Positions 1 through 6,151 of a DNA stretch of 8,347 nucleotides are shown one piece after another (position 1 is the stretch's first letter; each line of letters begins with the position of its first letter). The DNA is taken from positions 1 through 8,347 of the forward strand of contig VXXH01000136.1 in NCBI GenBank assembly GCA_009835515.1. Direction: 5' to 3'. The stretch is from Candidatus Poribacteria bacterium (GTDB taxonomy: Bacteria; Poribacteria; WGA-4E; WGA-3G). Below the pieces are notes generated by a model. The model searched no databases and had not been told where the DNA came from. It was given only the letters and a program-made list of their open reading frames with translations. A program made the translations under genes and the position numbers.

Positions 1-2249
1 GTATCATCTTGCTTTGCCCTCTTGCCGCTTTTGCGATTTTCGGGCTTCTAGGTTTAGCGAATCGGCGTTTCCCTCGGCAGGACTACTTGTCCACCGCAGT
101 AATGCTCATTGCACTCGCCTGCTCGTTCCTACTCTTACGAGAGGTGGTTCCCAGCCCAGAAGCACATACCGTCGATTGGCTTTCGCTTGGTGGTGTTACG
201 TTCTCTATGGGCTTCTACTTGGACAGTGTCACCGTAATCATGCTGATTGTTGTGACACTCGTCAGTAGTCTCGTCCATATCTTCTCCATGGGTTACATGC
301 ACGGTGATCCACGGTATCCACGGTTCTTTGCCTACTTATCGCTCTTCTCCTTCTCAATGCTCTTTCTGGTCGTGTCGGACAACCTCCTCGGTATCTACAT
401 CGGTTGGGAACTCGTCGGACTCTGCTCCTACCTGCTCATCGGCTTCTGGTTTGAAAAGGACTCCGCTGCGAATGCGTGTAAAAAGGCGTTTTTGACAACG
501 CGCGTTGGTGATGTCGGTATGTTCATCGGTATGATGATGCTCTTCACCAAATTTCAGACACTCTCGCTCTACGGAGATACCGGTATTTTTGCCGAAGCCG
601 CCGCTGATTTGAATACAGGCGATATGGTCTGGCTCTCTATTGCGGGTGTGCTCATCTTTTGCGGTGCTATCGGTAAATCCGCACAGATGCCACTGCATAC
701 ATGGCTCCCCGATGCTATGGAAGGTCCTACACCCGTTAGTGCGCTGATTCATGCTGCCACAATGGTCGCCGCTGGCGTCTATCTCACGGCTCGGATGTTC
801 CCAATTCTAACAGAAACCTCGTCTCTGGTCATCGCTTATGTCGGTGGTATCACGGCTCTCGTCGCTGCAACAATCGCTATCGTTCGGTTTGATATCAAGC
901 GAGTCTTGGCGTATTCCACAATCAGTCAATTGGGATACATGATGTTGGCAATTGGTGCAGGCAGCTATGTCGCGGGACTCTTTCACCTCACGACCCATGC
1001 TTTCTTCAAGGCACTGCTTTTCCTCGGTTCTGGAAGCGTCATTCACGCCTTCCACGCCATGCACGCACACGGGCACGATGATGAACACGGACATGAACAC
1101 GAACATGATACACACGCGCATGAACACGATCACGGCGACCACGATGCACACGCACATGAACACAGTGAGGATCACGATTCAGGGCATATCCTCGGTTCTG
1201 AGATACCCCCCGACCAAGATATGCGGAACATGGGTGGACTCCGCCACAAAATGCCGATTACTTTCATAACAATGCTCATCGCAACACTGTCTATCTCTGG
1301 CGTGCCGTTCATTTTTTCAGGATTTTGGAGTAAAGATAAAATTTTAGCGGGTGTGTTGGGACGGGCGATGGAATGGAACTCTGCCCATCACTATATCCTG
1401 TTCATAATAGCACTCTCTGCCGCAGGAATTACAGCGTTCTACATGTTCCGTCTAATCTTCATGACCTTTTTCGGTGAACCGCGCAATCAAGAGATGCACA
1501 ACATGGCACACGAATCCCCGAGGTCAATGACTGTGCCGCTCATCGTCTTGGCAATACTGAGTTTTCCCGTTGTGAATACACTCTGGTTCAACAAAGACTA
1601 TGTAAAACCACCACCGCAGCCACATCTTCACGCACCGCAACATGCATACCTCTCACCTGACAGTAAAACAGGTGGACAGGGGATCGCACTATCACTTTTT
1701 GGCGTGTCTGAAGCAGTCGCAGCTGAGGAAGAAGGTGGACACGGCACAGATGGCACACACGCAGACGACGGACATCACGGACGCGGTCCCGCACATACCA
1801 TCGCAATGGTGCTATCAATCATCGTGGCGGGCTTAGGTATATTCCTCTCATGGCTGTTCTACCACAGGCGAACCTTGTCTGCTGAATCCGTCGCAACGAC
1901 TTGCCGACCGCTCTACAACCTGTTCTGGCACAAATACTACTTCGACGAATTTTACGACGGTGTACTGGTCGCGCTGACAGTGTGGAAGGCACGGCTTTTT
2001 GCCCAATTCGATGGAAGTGTCGTTGATGGCATCGTCAACGGTGTTGGCTTTGTAACGCGAGATCTGCTTGCTGCGTTCACAGGAGCTTTTGATAACCGCG
2101 TTGTTGACGGTATCGTCAATCGAGTGGCGCAAGTCACATGGGCAGTCGGCGGCAGAATCCGCCGTATTCAGACGGGTGCAATTCAAACCTATCTTTTCGT
2201 TGTGCTGGCAGGAATTGTGTTAATAATTTTAATTTTCCGGGCGTTGTAG
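1..2249 (+). CDS. nuoL: NADH-quinone oxidoreductase subunit L (NuoL), 5'-truncated by window edge
   Basis: This is the distal antiporter-like proton-pumping subunit of complex I, a polytopic inner-membrane protein. The frame is open to the left edge (first full codon at 3), so the true start lies outside; the TTG at 9 is probably not the start. Residues here count from position 9. Hallmarks are E134 in GWELVG, K223 in GKSAQMPLHTWLPDA, H248 in ALIHAATMV, K334 in HAFFKALLF and K442 in SGFWSKDKI. These correspond to E. coli E144, K229, H254, K342 and K399, so about 10 N-terminal residues are missing. The C-terminus keeps the long amphipathic lateral helix (about 625-725) and a final membrane helix. 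Two oddities stand out: a His/Asp/Glu-rich insertion at 346-393 and a second His/Asp-rich loop at 534-597. K334 to K442 spans 108 residues against 57 in E. coli. nuoM follows after 36 bases in the same operon. Identity is certain; only the start is unknown. Confidence 0.97.
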   Translation, partial: IILLCPLAAFAIFGLLGLANRRFPRQDYLSTAVMLIALACSFLLLREVVPSPEAHTVDWLSLGGVTFSMGFYLDSVTVIMLIVVTLVSSLVHIFSMGYMHGDPRYPRFFAYLSLFSFSMLFLVVSDNLLGIYIGWELVGLCSYLLIGFWFEKDSAANACKKAFLTTRVGDVGMFIGMMMLFTKFQTLSLYGDTGIFAEAAADLNTGDMVWLSIAGVLIFCGAIGKSAQMPLHTWLPDAMEGPTPVSALIHAATMVAAGVYLTARMFPILTETSSLVIAYVGGITALVAATIAIVRFDIKRVLAYSTISQLGYMMLAIGAGSYVAGLFHLTTHAFFKALLFLGSGSVIHAFHAMHAHGHDDEHGHEHEHDTHAHEHDHGDHDAHAHEHSEDHDSGHILGSEIPPDQDMRNMGGLRHKMPITFITMLIATLSISGVPFIFSGFWSKDKILAGVLGRAMEWNSAHHYILFIIALSAAGITAFYMFRLIFMTFFGEPRNQEMHNMAHESPRSMTVPLIVLAILSFPVVNTLWFNKDYVKPPPQPHLHAPQHAYLSPDSKTGGQGIALSLFGVSEAVAAEEEGGHGTDGTHADDGHHGRGPAHTIAMVLSIIVAGLGIFLSWLFYHRRTLSAESVATTCRPLYNLFWHKYYFDEFYDGVLVALTVWKARLFAQFDGSVVDGIVNGVGFVTRDLLAAFTGAFDNRVVDGIVNRVAQVTWAVGGRIRRIQTGAIQTYLFVVLAGIVLIILIFRAL
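1044..1187 (+). other. His/Asp/Glu-rich insertion encoded within nuoL
   Basis: Residues 346-393 of NuoL (counted from position 9) contain 19 histidines and 14 acidic residues in 48 positions. They are made of HxH, HEH and HDH units, with imperfect repeats at DNA level such as CGCATGAACACGATCACG and CGCACATGAACACAG. The segment sits between the helix ending GSGSVIHAF and the conserved DMRNMGGL motif, where ordinary NuoL has only a few residues. By the usual NuoL topology this loop (between helices 11 and 12) faces the cytoplasm. It resembles the His-rich metal-binding loops of zinc and nickel transporters and chaperones. Metal binding here is an inference. Confidence 0.9.
2007..2120 (+). repeat. 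Imperfect internal repeat in the NuoL lateral helix
   Basis: Two copies of the motif FD(G/N)xVVDGIVN are encoded at 2007-2039 and 2088-2120, 27 residues apart (residues 667-677 and 694-704 from position 9). They lie in the amphipathic region that in complex I runs along the cytoplasmic face and ties the antiporter subunits together. The DNA copies are similar but not identical, so the duplication is not recent. Comparable repeated VDG(L/I)VN motifs are, to my knowledge, common in bacterial NuoL proteins that are longer than the E. coli one. Confidence 0.7.
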
Positions 2250-2267
2250 CTGCCCTTTTGATGGGAG

Positions 2268-2274
2268 AAGGAGG
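2268..2274 (+). promoter_or_regulatory. Shine-Dalgarno site of nuoM
   Basis: AAGGAGG is a near-perfect anti-16S match, 11 bases before the ATG at 2286. It lies in the 36-base gap after the nuoL stop. The spacing is a little long but supports this ATG as the start. Confidence 0.8.
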
Positions 2275-2285
2275 ATTCCCACGAG

Positions 2286-3815
2286 ATGTTATTGTCCCTA
2301 ATGATTTTTATCCCGTTGCTTGGGATGGTTGTTGTTTTACTGCTGCCGCGCGAATCGGAGGAACTGGTTAAGCGCGTTACGCTCCTTTTTACGCTCATTC
2401 CACTCGCACTCGCAGTATACCTATTCATCACTTACGACCGATCAACTGCGGGAACGCAGTTTTCCCACGGCCCTGTTCCTTGGATTGATGCATTCAATAT
2501 CCAGTATCACATCGGTGTCGACGGGCTCAGCGTAACCCTTTTACTCCTTACCGCTCTCTTAGGTCCCATCTGTGTTATCGCATCGTGGCGCAACATTGAA
2601 AAGGGTATCAAGGCGTATATGGCACTGTTCCTGTTGCTTGAGACAGGGATGCTCGGTTTTTTCGCTGCGTTAGACCTTTTTCTCTTCTACGTCTTCTTTG
2701 AACTCACACTGTTGCCGATGTATTTCCTCATCGGTGTCTGGGGCGGACCGCGTCGCGAATATGCGGCCATTAAGTTTTTCCTATACACCCTCTTCGGCAG
2801 TGTGTTGATGCTGGTCGCAATGATAGCCGTTTATCTCAACAGCAATATCGTTAACGGAGTGGCAGAAGGTTTACGAACGTTTGATATTCCGACACTCATC
2901 ACCTTAGCCGCTACACAAGGACACGCGCTCGCTGACCCAGACTTTCAAATGTGGGTATTCGTCGGCTTCTTTATCGGGTTTGCCGTTAAAGTGCCAATCT
3001 TCCCCTTCCATACCTGGCTCCCTGATGCACACGTCGAAGCACCGACTGCCATCAGTGTTATTCTTGCAGGTATCCTCCTAAAGATGGGGACTTACGGATT
3101 GGTCCGGGTGAACATGGCGATGTTCCCACAAGGTTTAGCCCACTTTACCGACGGGATAGGTTTCTGGGGCAATAGCCTTGCACTGCTTGGGTTTATTAAT
3201 ATCGTCTATGGATCCTTCTGCGCATTGGCGCAAACCGACTTTAAGAAACTGGTCGCGTATTCCAGTATCGGACACATGGGTTTCGTCATCTTGGGGCTTG
3301 CCGCTGGAAATGACAGCGGTATCACAGGCGCAATTCTTCAGATGTTTAACCACGGCGTGATTAGTGCTATGCTCTTCCTACTTGTCGGTGTTCTCTACGA
3401 TAGAGCACATCACCGTGAAATTAACGGTTTTGGTGGTCTCGGAAGCAAAATGCCAGTCTATACCGGTATCACGACGCTCGCTTTCATGGCTTCTTTGGGA
3501 TTGCCCGGCTTGAGCGGGTTTGTCGGTGAGGCACTCTCCCTACTCGGTGCCTATGAGAGATTCAAGTTTTTGACCATCTTGTCCACAATCGGCATTGTTG
3601 TCGGGGCTGCATACTTCCTCTGGACGCTTCAAAGGGTCTTCTTAGGGAACCTCAACCCGAAATACGAAGCACTTCCTGAAATCAACGGACGTGAAATTTT
3701 GACACTCGTACCACTCGGAATCTTAACCATTGTACTCGGTGTCTGGCCCAACTTCGCCATTGATATGTTCAGAGAATCCGTTACCAACCTCATAGATGTC
3801 CTGAACGCGATATAG
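2286..3815 (+). CDS. nuoM: NADH-quinone oxidoreductase subunit M (NuoM)
   Basis: This is the middle antiporter-like subunit of the complex I membrane arm, taking part in proton translocation across the inner membrane. The 509-residue length is normal for the family. Diagnostic segments are HIGVDGLS (75-82), the E139 motif FFELTLLPMYF, K235 in AVKVPIFPFHTWLPDAH, K266 in LLKMGTYG, the DFKKLVAYSSIGHMGF stretch (318-333) and E415 in LSGFVGE. E139, K235, K266 and E415 match the E. coli key residues E144, K234, K265 and E407; the last is Glu, which separates NuoM from the Lys of NuoL and NuoN. The N-terminus is a hydrophobic helix that starts directly at the ATG after a strong Shine-Dalgarno site. 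nuoL lies 36 bases upstream and nuoN 16 bases downstream, so co-transcription and probably translational coupling are expected. There are no missing residues or frame problems. Confidence 0.98.
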   Translation: MLLSLMIFIPLLGMVVVLLLPRESEELVKRVTLLFTLIPLALAVYLFITYDRSTAGTQFSHGPVPWIDAFNIQYHIGVDGLSVTLLLLTALLGPICVIASWRNIEKGIKAYMALFLLLETGMLGFFAALDLFLFYVFFELTLLPMYFLIGVWGGPRREYAAIKFFLYTLFGSVLMLVAMIAVYLNSNIVNGVAEGLRTFDIPTLITLAATQGHALADPDFQMWVFVGFFIGFAVKVPIFPFHTWLPDAHVEAPTAISVILAGILLKMGTYGLVRVNMAMFPQGLAHFTDGIGFWGNSLALLGFINIVYGSFCALAQTDFKKLVAYSSIGHMGFVILGLAAGNDSGITGAILQMFNHGVISAMLFLLVGVLYDRAHHREINGFGGLGSKMPVYTGITTLAFMASLGLPGLSGFVGEALSLLGAYERFKFLTILSTIGIVVGAAYFLWTLQRVFLGNLNPKYEALPEINGREILTLVPLGILTIVLGVWPNFAIDMFRESVTNLIDVLNAI

Positions 3816-3820
3816 GAGGT
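3813..3820 (+). promoter_or_regulatory. Shine-Dalgarno site of nuoN overlapping the nuoM stop codon
   Basis: TAGGAGGT contains the nuoM stop TAG (3813-3815) and a strong Shine-Dalgarno core (GGAGG, 3815-3819) 12 bases before the nuoN ATG at 3832. A second, weaker GAGGA at 3823-3827 is closer to the ATG. A ribosome terminating on nuoM would cover this site, which favours coupled translation of NuoM and NuoN. Confidence 0.75.
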
Positions 3821-3831
3821 TTGAGGAAAAC

Positions 3832-5313
3832 ATGCAAAATATTGATAGCCTCCTCTATTTCAGCCCAGAAATCCTACTCGTAATCTTTGCTGCTGCCGTT
3901 ATTATCCTTGACCTCGTTGTGAAAAACAGGGAAAGTACCGCCGTTGCATACCTCTCCCTGGTAGGATGTATTTGTACTTTTGCTGCTGTTCTCTTTATAC
4001 ACTTCTCTTTCGGCAATGAAGGGCCTATCTCCCTCTTTCTGGGAATGATCCGACTCGATGCGTTTTCCACCTTTTTCAAGATTCTGCTTCTGCTTGCGAC
4101 CGCTGCAACGATCCTCTTCTCCCTCCGTTCTGAGGAACTCGACGCACGCTTGAAAGGTGAATACTACGCACTCTTGTTAGCCATCACTCTCGGCATGTTC
4201 CTCATGGCATCGTCAACGAACCTCTTGATGATATTCATCTCGCTGGAGACGGTAAGCCTTACCTCCTATATTCTCGCTGGGTTCTTGACGCATAGTCCCC
4301 GTTCAAGTGAAGCGGCGTTCAAATACATCACCTACGGCGCAGTCGCATCTGGAACAATGCTTTTCGGGCTCTCCTTCCTATTCGGAATGACGGGCACAGG
4401 GGATCTGGCGCAAATTGCAGGACGACTCACAGAACTCCTCGCAGCCGGAGATATAGCACCGCTTGCCGTACTAATTGCGATAACTTTTGTCCTTGCAGGT
4501 GTCGGCTATAAGATAGCATCCGTCCCGTTTCACATGTGGTCCCCTGACGTTTACGAAGGCGCACCTATCCCAATAACCGCTTTCTTATCCGTCGCCTCAA
4601 AATCCGCAGGATTCGCACTGTTTATCAGGTTTTTCTATACCGGATTCAGTGCCTCTGGACTCATGGAAGCCGTTGATTGGCCCTTCATGTTAGCAATCGT
4701 CTCCGCATTGACGATGACCGTCGGTAACCTCGCAGCTCTTCCCCAACAAAATGTGAAACGTCTATTGGCGTATTCAAGCATCGCACACGGCGGTTACCTT
4801 TTGATGGGAGGTGTCCTCCTCACCTCCGAAGGGATCGGTGCAATCCTCTTCTACCTCGTCGTCTATCTCTTTATGAACCTCGGGGCATTTTATGTTGTTG
4901 TCCTCGTCGCGAACGAGGTGGGAAGTGAAATGATTGACGGGTATCGTGGGCTCGCTTCACGTGCACCATTAGTCGCTGGCGCAATGATGATCTTCCTCTT
5001 TTCACTAACTGGAATTCCGCCATTCGCTGGGTTCTTCGGAAAATGGATACTCTTCACTGCCGTCCTTGAGCAAGGGTATTACTGGCTCGCACTTGTCGGT
5101 TTACTCAATAGTGTCGTTTCGCTCTACTATTATGCGCGTATTGTGAAAGCGATGTTTCTGGAAGATGCAGGCGAGGAAACCGATCGCGTCTCCTTCTCTA
5201 CCGGCACCTTTGCATTGCTAAGCGTATTCGTTATCCCAACGATTTTTATCGGATTCCTGAATATCTTCTATACTTTCTCCAATATCTCAGTCTCGGTAAT
5301 GCCGATTCAGTAG
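3832..5313 (+). CDS. nuoN: NADH-quinone oxidoreductase subunit N (NuoN)
   Basis: This is the antiporter-like subunit closest to the peripheral arm junction in the complex I membrane domain. It has 493 residues, the usual size. Characteristic features are E139 in ISLETVSLTSYILAGF, K227 in GYKIASVPFHMWSPDVYEGAP, K257 in SVASKSAGF, the NVKRLLAYSSIAHGGY motif (307-322) and K404 in FAGFFGKW. These correspond to E. coli E133, K217, K247 and K395. The SPDVYEGAP signature is specific for NuoN rather than NuoL or NuoM. Multiple hydrophobic helices span the whole protein, beginning at about residue 12. The ATG follows a Shine-Dalgarno site that overlaps the nuoM stop. It is the last nuo gene visible; no clear intrinsic terminator follows it before the next promoter at 5327. 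Confidence 0.98.
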   Translation: MQNIDSLLYFSPEILLVIFAAAVIILDLVVKNRESTAVAYLSLVGCICTFAAVLFIHFSFGNEGPISLFLGMIRLDAFSTFFKILLLLATAATILFSLRSEELDARLKGEYYALLLAITLGMFLMASSTNLLMIFISLETVSLTSYILAGFLTHSPRSSEAAFKYITYGAVASGTMLFGLSFLFGMTGTGDLAQIAGRLTELLAAGDIAPLAVLIAITFVLAGVGYKIASVPFHMWSPDVYEGAPIPITAFLSVASKSAGFALFIRFFYTGFSASGLMEAVDWPFMLAIVSALTMTVGNLAALPQQNVKRLLAYSSIAHGGYLLMGGVLLTSEGIGAILFYLVVYLFMNLGAFYVVVLVANEVGSEMIDGYRGLASRAPLVAGAMMIFLFSLTGIPPFAGFFGKWILFTAVLEQGYYWLALVGLLNSVVSLYYYARIVKAMFLEDAGEETDRVSFSTGTFALLSVFVIPTIFIGFLNIFYTFSNISVSVMPIQ

Positions 5314-5326
5314 ATGATTGAATAAA

Positions 5327-5355
5327 TTGACAAACGCGGTTTTTTAAGGTATACT
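5327..5355 (+). promoter_or_regulatory. Sigma70-type promoter driving the tRNA-Gln unit
   Basis: A perfect -35 box TTGACA (5327-5332) is followed after exactly 17 bases by TATACT (5350-5355), five of six matches to TATAAT. Transcription should start at about 5361-5363, giving a leader of about 26 bases before the mature tRNA end at 5388. It lies just 13 bases after the nuoN stop, so the tRNA unit is transcribed independently of the nuo operon. This near-consensus form is what is expected for a stable-RNA promoter. Confidence 0.85.
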
Positions 5356-5360
5356 TAAAA

Positions 5361-5382
5361 TGTAGCGCACCTACAAATGCGC
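5361..5382 (+). other. Competing short hairpins in the tRNA-Gln 5' leader
   Basis: TGTAG (5361-5365) can pair with CTACA (5371-5375) around a 5-base loop. Alternatively GCGCA (5365-5369) can pair with TGCGC (5378-5382) around an 8-base loop. The two stems overlap and exclude each other. They occupy the predicted pre-tRNA leader, removed by RNase P. With 5-bp stems they may be incidental. Confidence 0.35.
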
Positions 5383-5387
5383 GTTGA

Positions 5388-5458
5388 TGCCCGGTCGTCT
5401 AATGGTAGGACGCATGGCTCTGGACCATGTAGTGAAGGTTCGAGTCCTTCCCGGGCAG
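5388..5458 (+). tRNA. tRNA-Gln (anticodon CTG)
   Basis: A full cloverleaf is present: acceptor TGCCCGG (5388-5394) with CCGGGCA (5451-5457), D stem GTC/GAC, anticodon stem CATGG/CCATG (5413-5417/5425-5429), loop CTCTGGA with anticodon CTG at 5420-5422, and T arm GAAGG-TTCGAGT-CCTTC (5434-5450). The discriminator is G5458 and CCA is not encoded. It reads CAG codons. The U1-A72 first pair is typical of bacterial tRNA-Gln and is also the pair that GatCAB amidotransferase uses to recognise mischarged Glu-tRNA-Gln. It is probably co-transcribed with the following small gene. Confidence 0.96.
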
Positions 5459-5501
5459 TCATTTTGTTAAAAGGTCTTTCTGCAACCGAACAGGACACAC
5501 A

Positions 5502-5936
5502 GTGGAACGGGTAGAATCTTCACCTGATGATTATATTGCGAACCAAGCACCAGACACCCGGGTGGTTTTAGAGGAACTTCACACGTTGATCAAAACAGCG
5601 TTACCTGATCGGGACTGCTGTATGTGGGAAGGTGTCTTTTGGGGCGGCAGCGAACAGCAAATCATCGGCTACGGCAATTATAACTATCAGCGTTCTGATA
5701 AAAAGCAAGTCGAATGGTTCACCGTTGGGTTGGCACGTCAGAAAAACTACTTCAGCGTATATGTCAACGCAGTCGAAGGGAAAGATTATCTCGCCGAGAT
5801 TTACGGACCCCGACTCGGTAAAGTCAAAACCGGAAAAAGTAGCATCAGTTTTCGCAATCTGTCAGACGTGAATCTTGATGTATTCAGTGAGATGATCGAA
5901 CACGCCGGAAGAATAACAGATGAAACTGAATCGTGA
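5502..5936 (+). CDS. DUF1801 / YdhG-like domain protein
   Basis: This is a soluble 144-residue protein with no signal peptide or membrane segment. The fold family is inferred from the pattern: an N-terminal helix with VLEELHTLIKTALPD (about 22-36), the following CMWEGVFWG strand (40-48), the IIGYGNYNYQ strand (54-63), WFTVGLARQKNYFSVYVNAV (72-91), and the C-terminal GKSSISFRNLSDVNLDVFSEMI (111-132). This order matches DUF1801 (YdhG/Fra-like) proteins, whose biochemical role is unknown in most members. The GTG start at 5502 is preceded by AGGA at 5492-5495 with 6 bases spacing, and no suitable ATG exists upstream in frame. The gene sits between two tRNA genes, 43 bases after tRNA-Gln and 45 bases before tRNA-Glu, so it is likely co-transcribed with them. 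Function is not assigned; the family call is good but not certain. Confidence 0.8.
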   Translation: MERVESSPDDYIANQAPDTRVVLEELHTLIKTALPDRDCCMWEGVFWGGSEQQIIGYGNYNYQRSDKKQVEWFTVGLARQKNYFSVYVNAVEGKDYLAEIYGPRLGKVKTGKSSISFRNLSDVNLDVFSEMIEHAGRITDETES

Positions 5937-5981
5937 ACATCAAGTGGCAGAACTGCCTCTGTAAGAATTTCCAATATATAA

Positions 5982-6053
5982 GCCGCTATCGTCTAGGGGT
6001 TAGGACGGATGGTTCTCAGCCATCAAACCGGGGTTCGAATCCCCGTAGCGGTA
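5982..6053 (+). tRNA. tRNA-Glu (anticodon CTC)
   Basis: The cloverleaf has acceptor GCCGCTA (5982-5988) with TAGCGGT (6046-6052), D stem GTC/GAC with loop TAGGGGTTAG, anticodon stem GATGG/CCATC (6008-6012/6020-6024), loop TTCTCAG with anticodon CTC at 6015-6017, and T arm CGGGG-TTCGAAT-CCCCG (6029-6045). The discriminator is A6053 and CCA is not encoded. It reads GAG codons. The first acceptor pair is G1-U72, a wobble instead of the usual G-C. No promoter at a sensible distance is visible just upstream, so it is probably transcribed from 5327. Confidence 0.95.
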
Positions 6054-6068
6054 TCTCTTCACTTGTAA

Positions 6069-6093
6069 GGGCGGGCGTGCATACAACCCGCCC
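6069..6093 (+). terminator. GC-rich hairpin after tRNA-Glu, possible terminator or dispersed repeat
   Basis: GGGCGGG (6069-6075) pairs perfectly with CCCGCCC (6087-6093) around an 11-base loop in which GT and AC could pair further. It starts 16 bases after the tRNA-Glu 3' end, where a terminator is expected. The tail ATTGTCTTAAG is only mildly T-rich, so it is not a textbook intrinsic terminator. It may instead be a copy of a dispersed palindromic element. Confidence 0.5.
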
Positions 6094-6151
6094 ATTGTCT
6101 TAAGCGCGCGAATGCTTCCGATATAGAATCCTATACATTGGAGAAACACGA

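Noticed and set aside
807..1175. Minus-strand open frame encoding a Val/Met/Cys-rich, membrane-like peptide
   Set aside because: It is the antisense of nuoL; CAC and CAT histidine codons read in reverse as GTG and ATG, so the hydrophobic look is an artefact of the His-rich insertion.
1044..1187. His-rich DNA repeat as a CRISPR-like or regulatory tandem repeat
   Set aside because: The repeats are irregular, stay in the nuoL frame and are explained by HxH codon runs.
5946..5957. GGCAGAACTGCC palindrome after the DUF1801 gene as a terminator
   Set aside because: The usable stem is 4 pairs with a 4-base loop and there is no T-tract.
5975..5980. TATATA just before tRNA-Glu as a -10 box
   Set aside because: It would start transcription inside the mature tRNA, and no matching -35 box is present.
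5388..6053. tRNA genes as integration site of a genomic island
   Set aside because: No integrase gene or duplicated tRNA 3' end is visible, and the intervening gene has no composition break.
6122..6135. TATAG-AATC-CTATA inverted repeat and TATAGA/TATACA boxes before yyaL as operator or promoter
   Set aside because: The stem is only 5 A/T-rich pairs, and no acceptable -35 box lies 16-18 bases upstream of either box.
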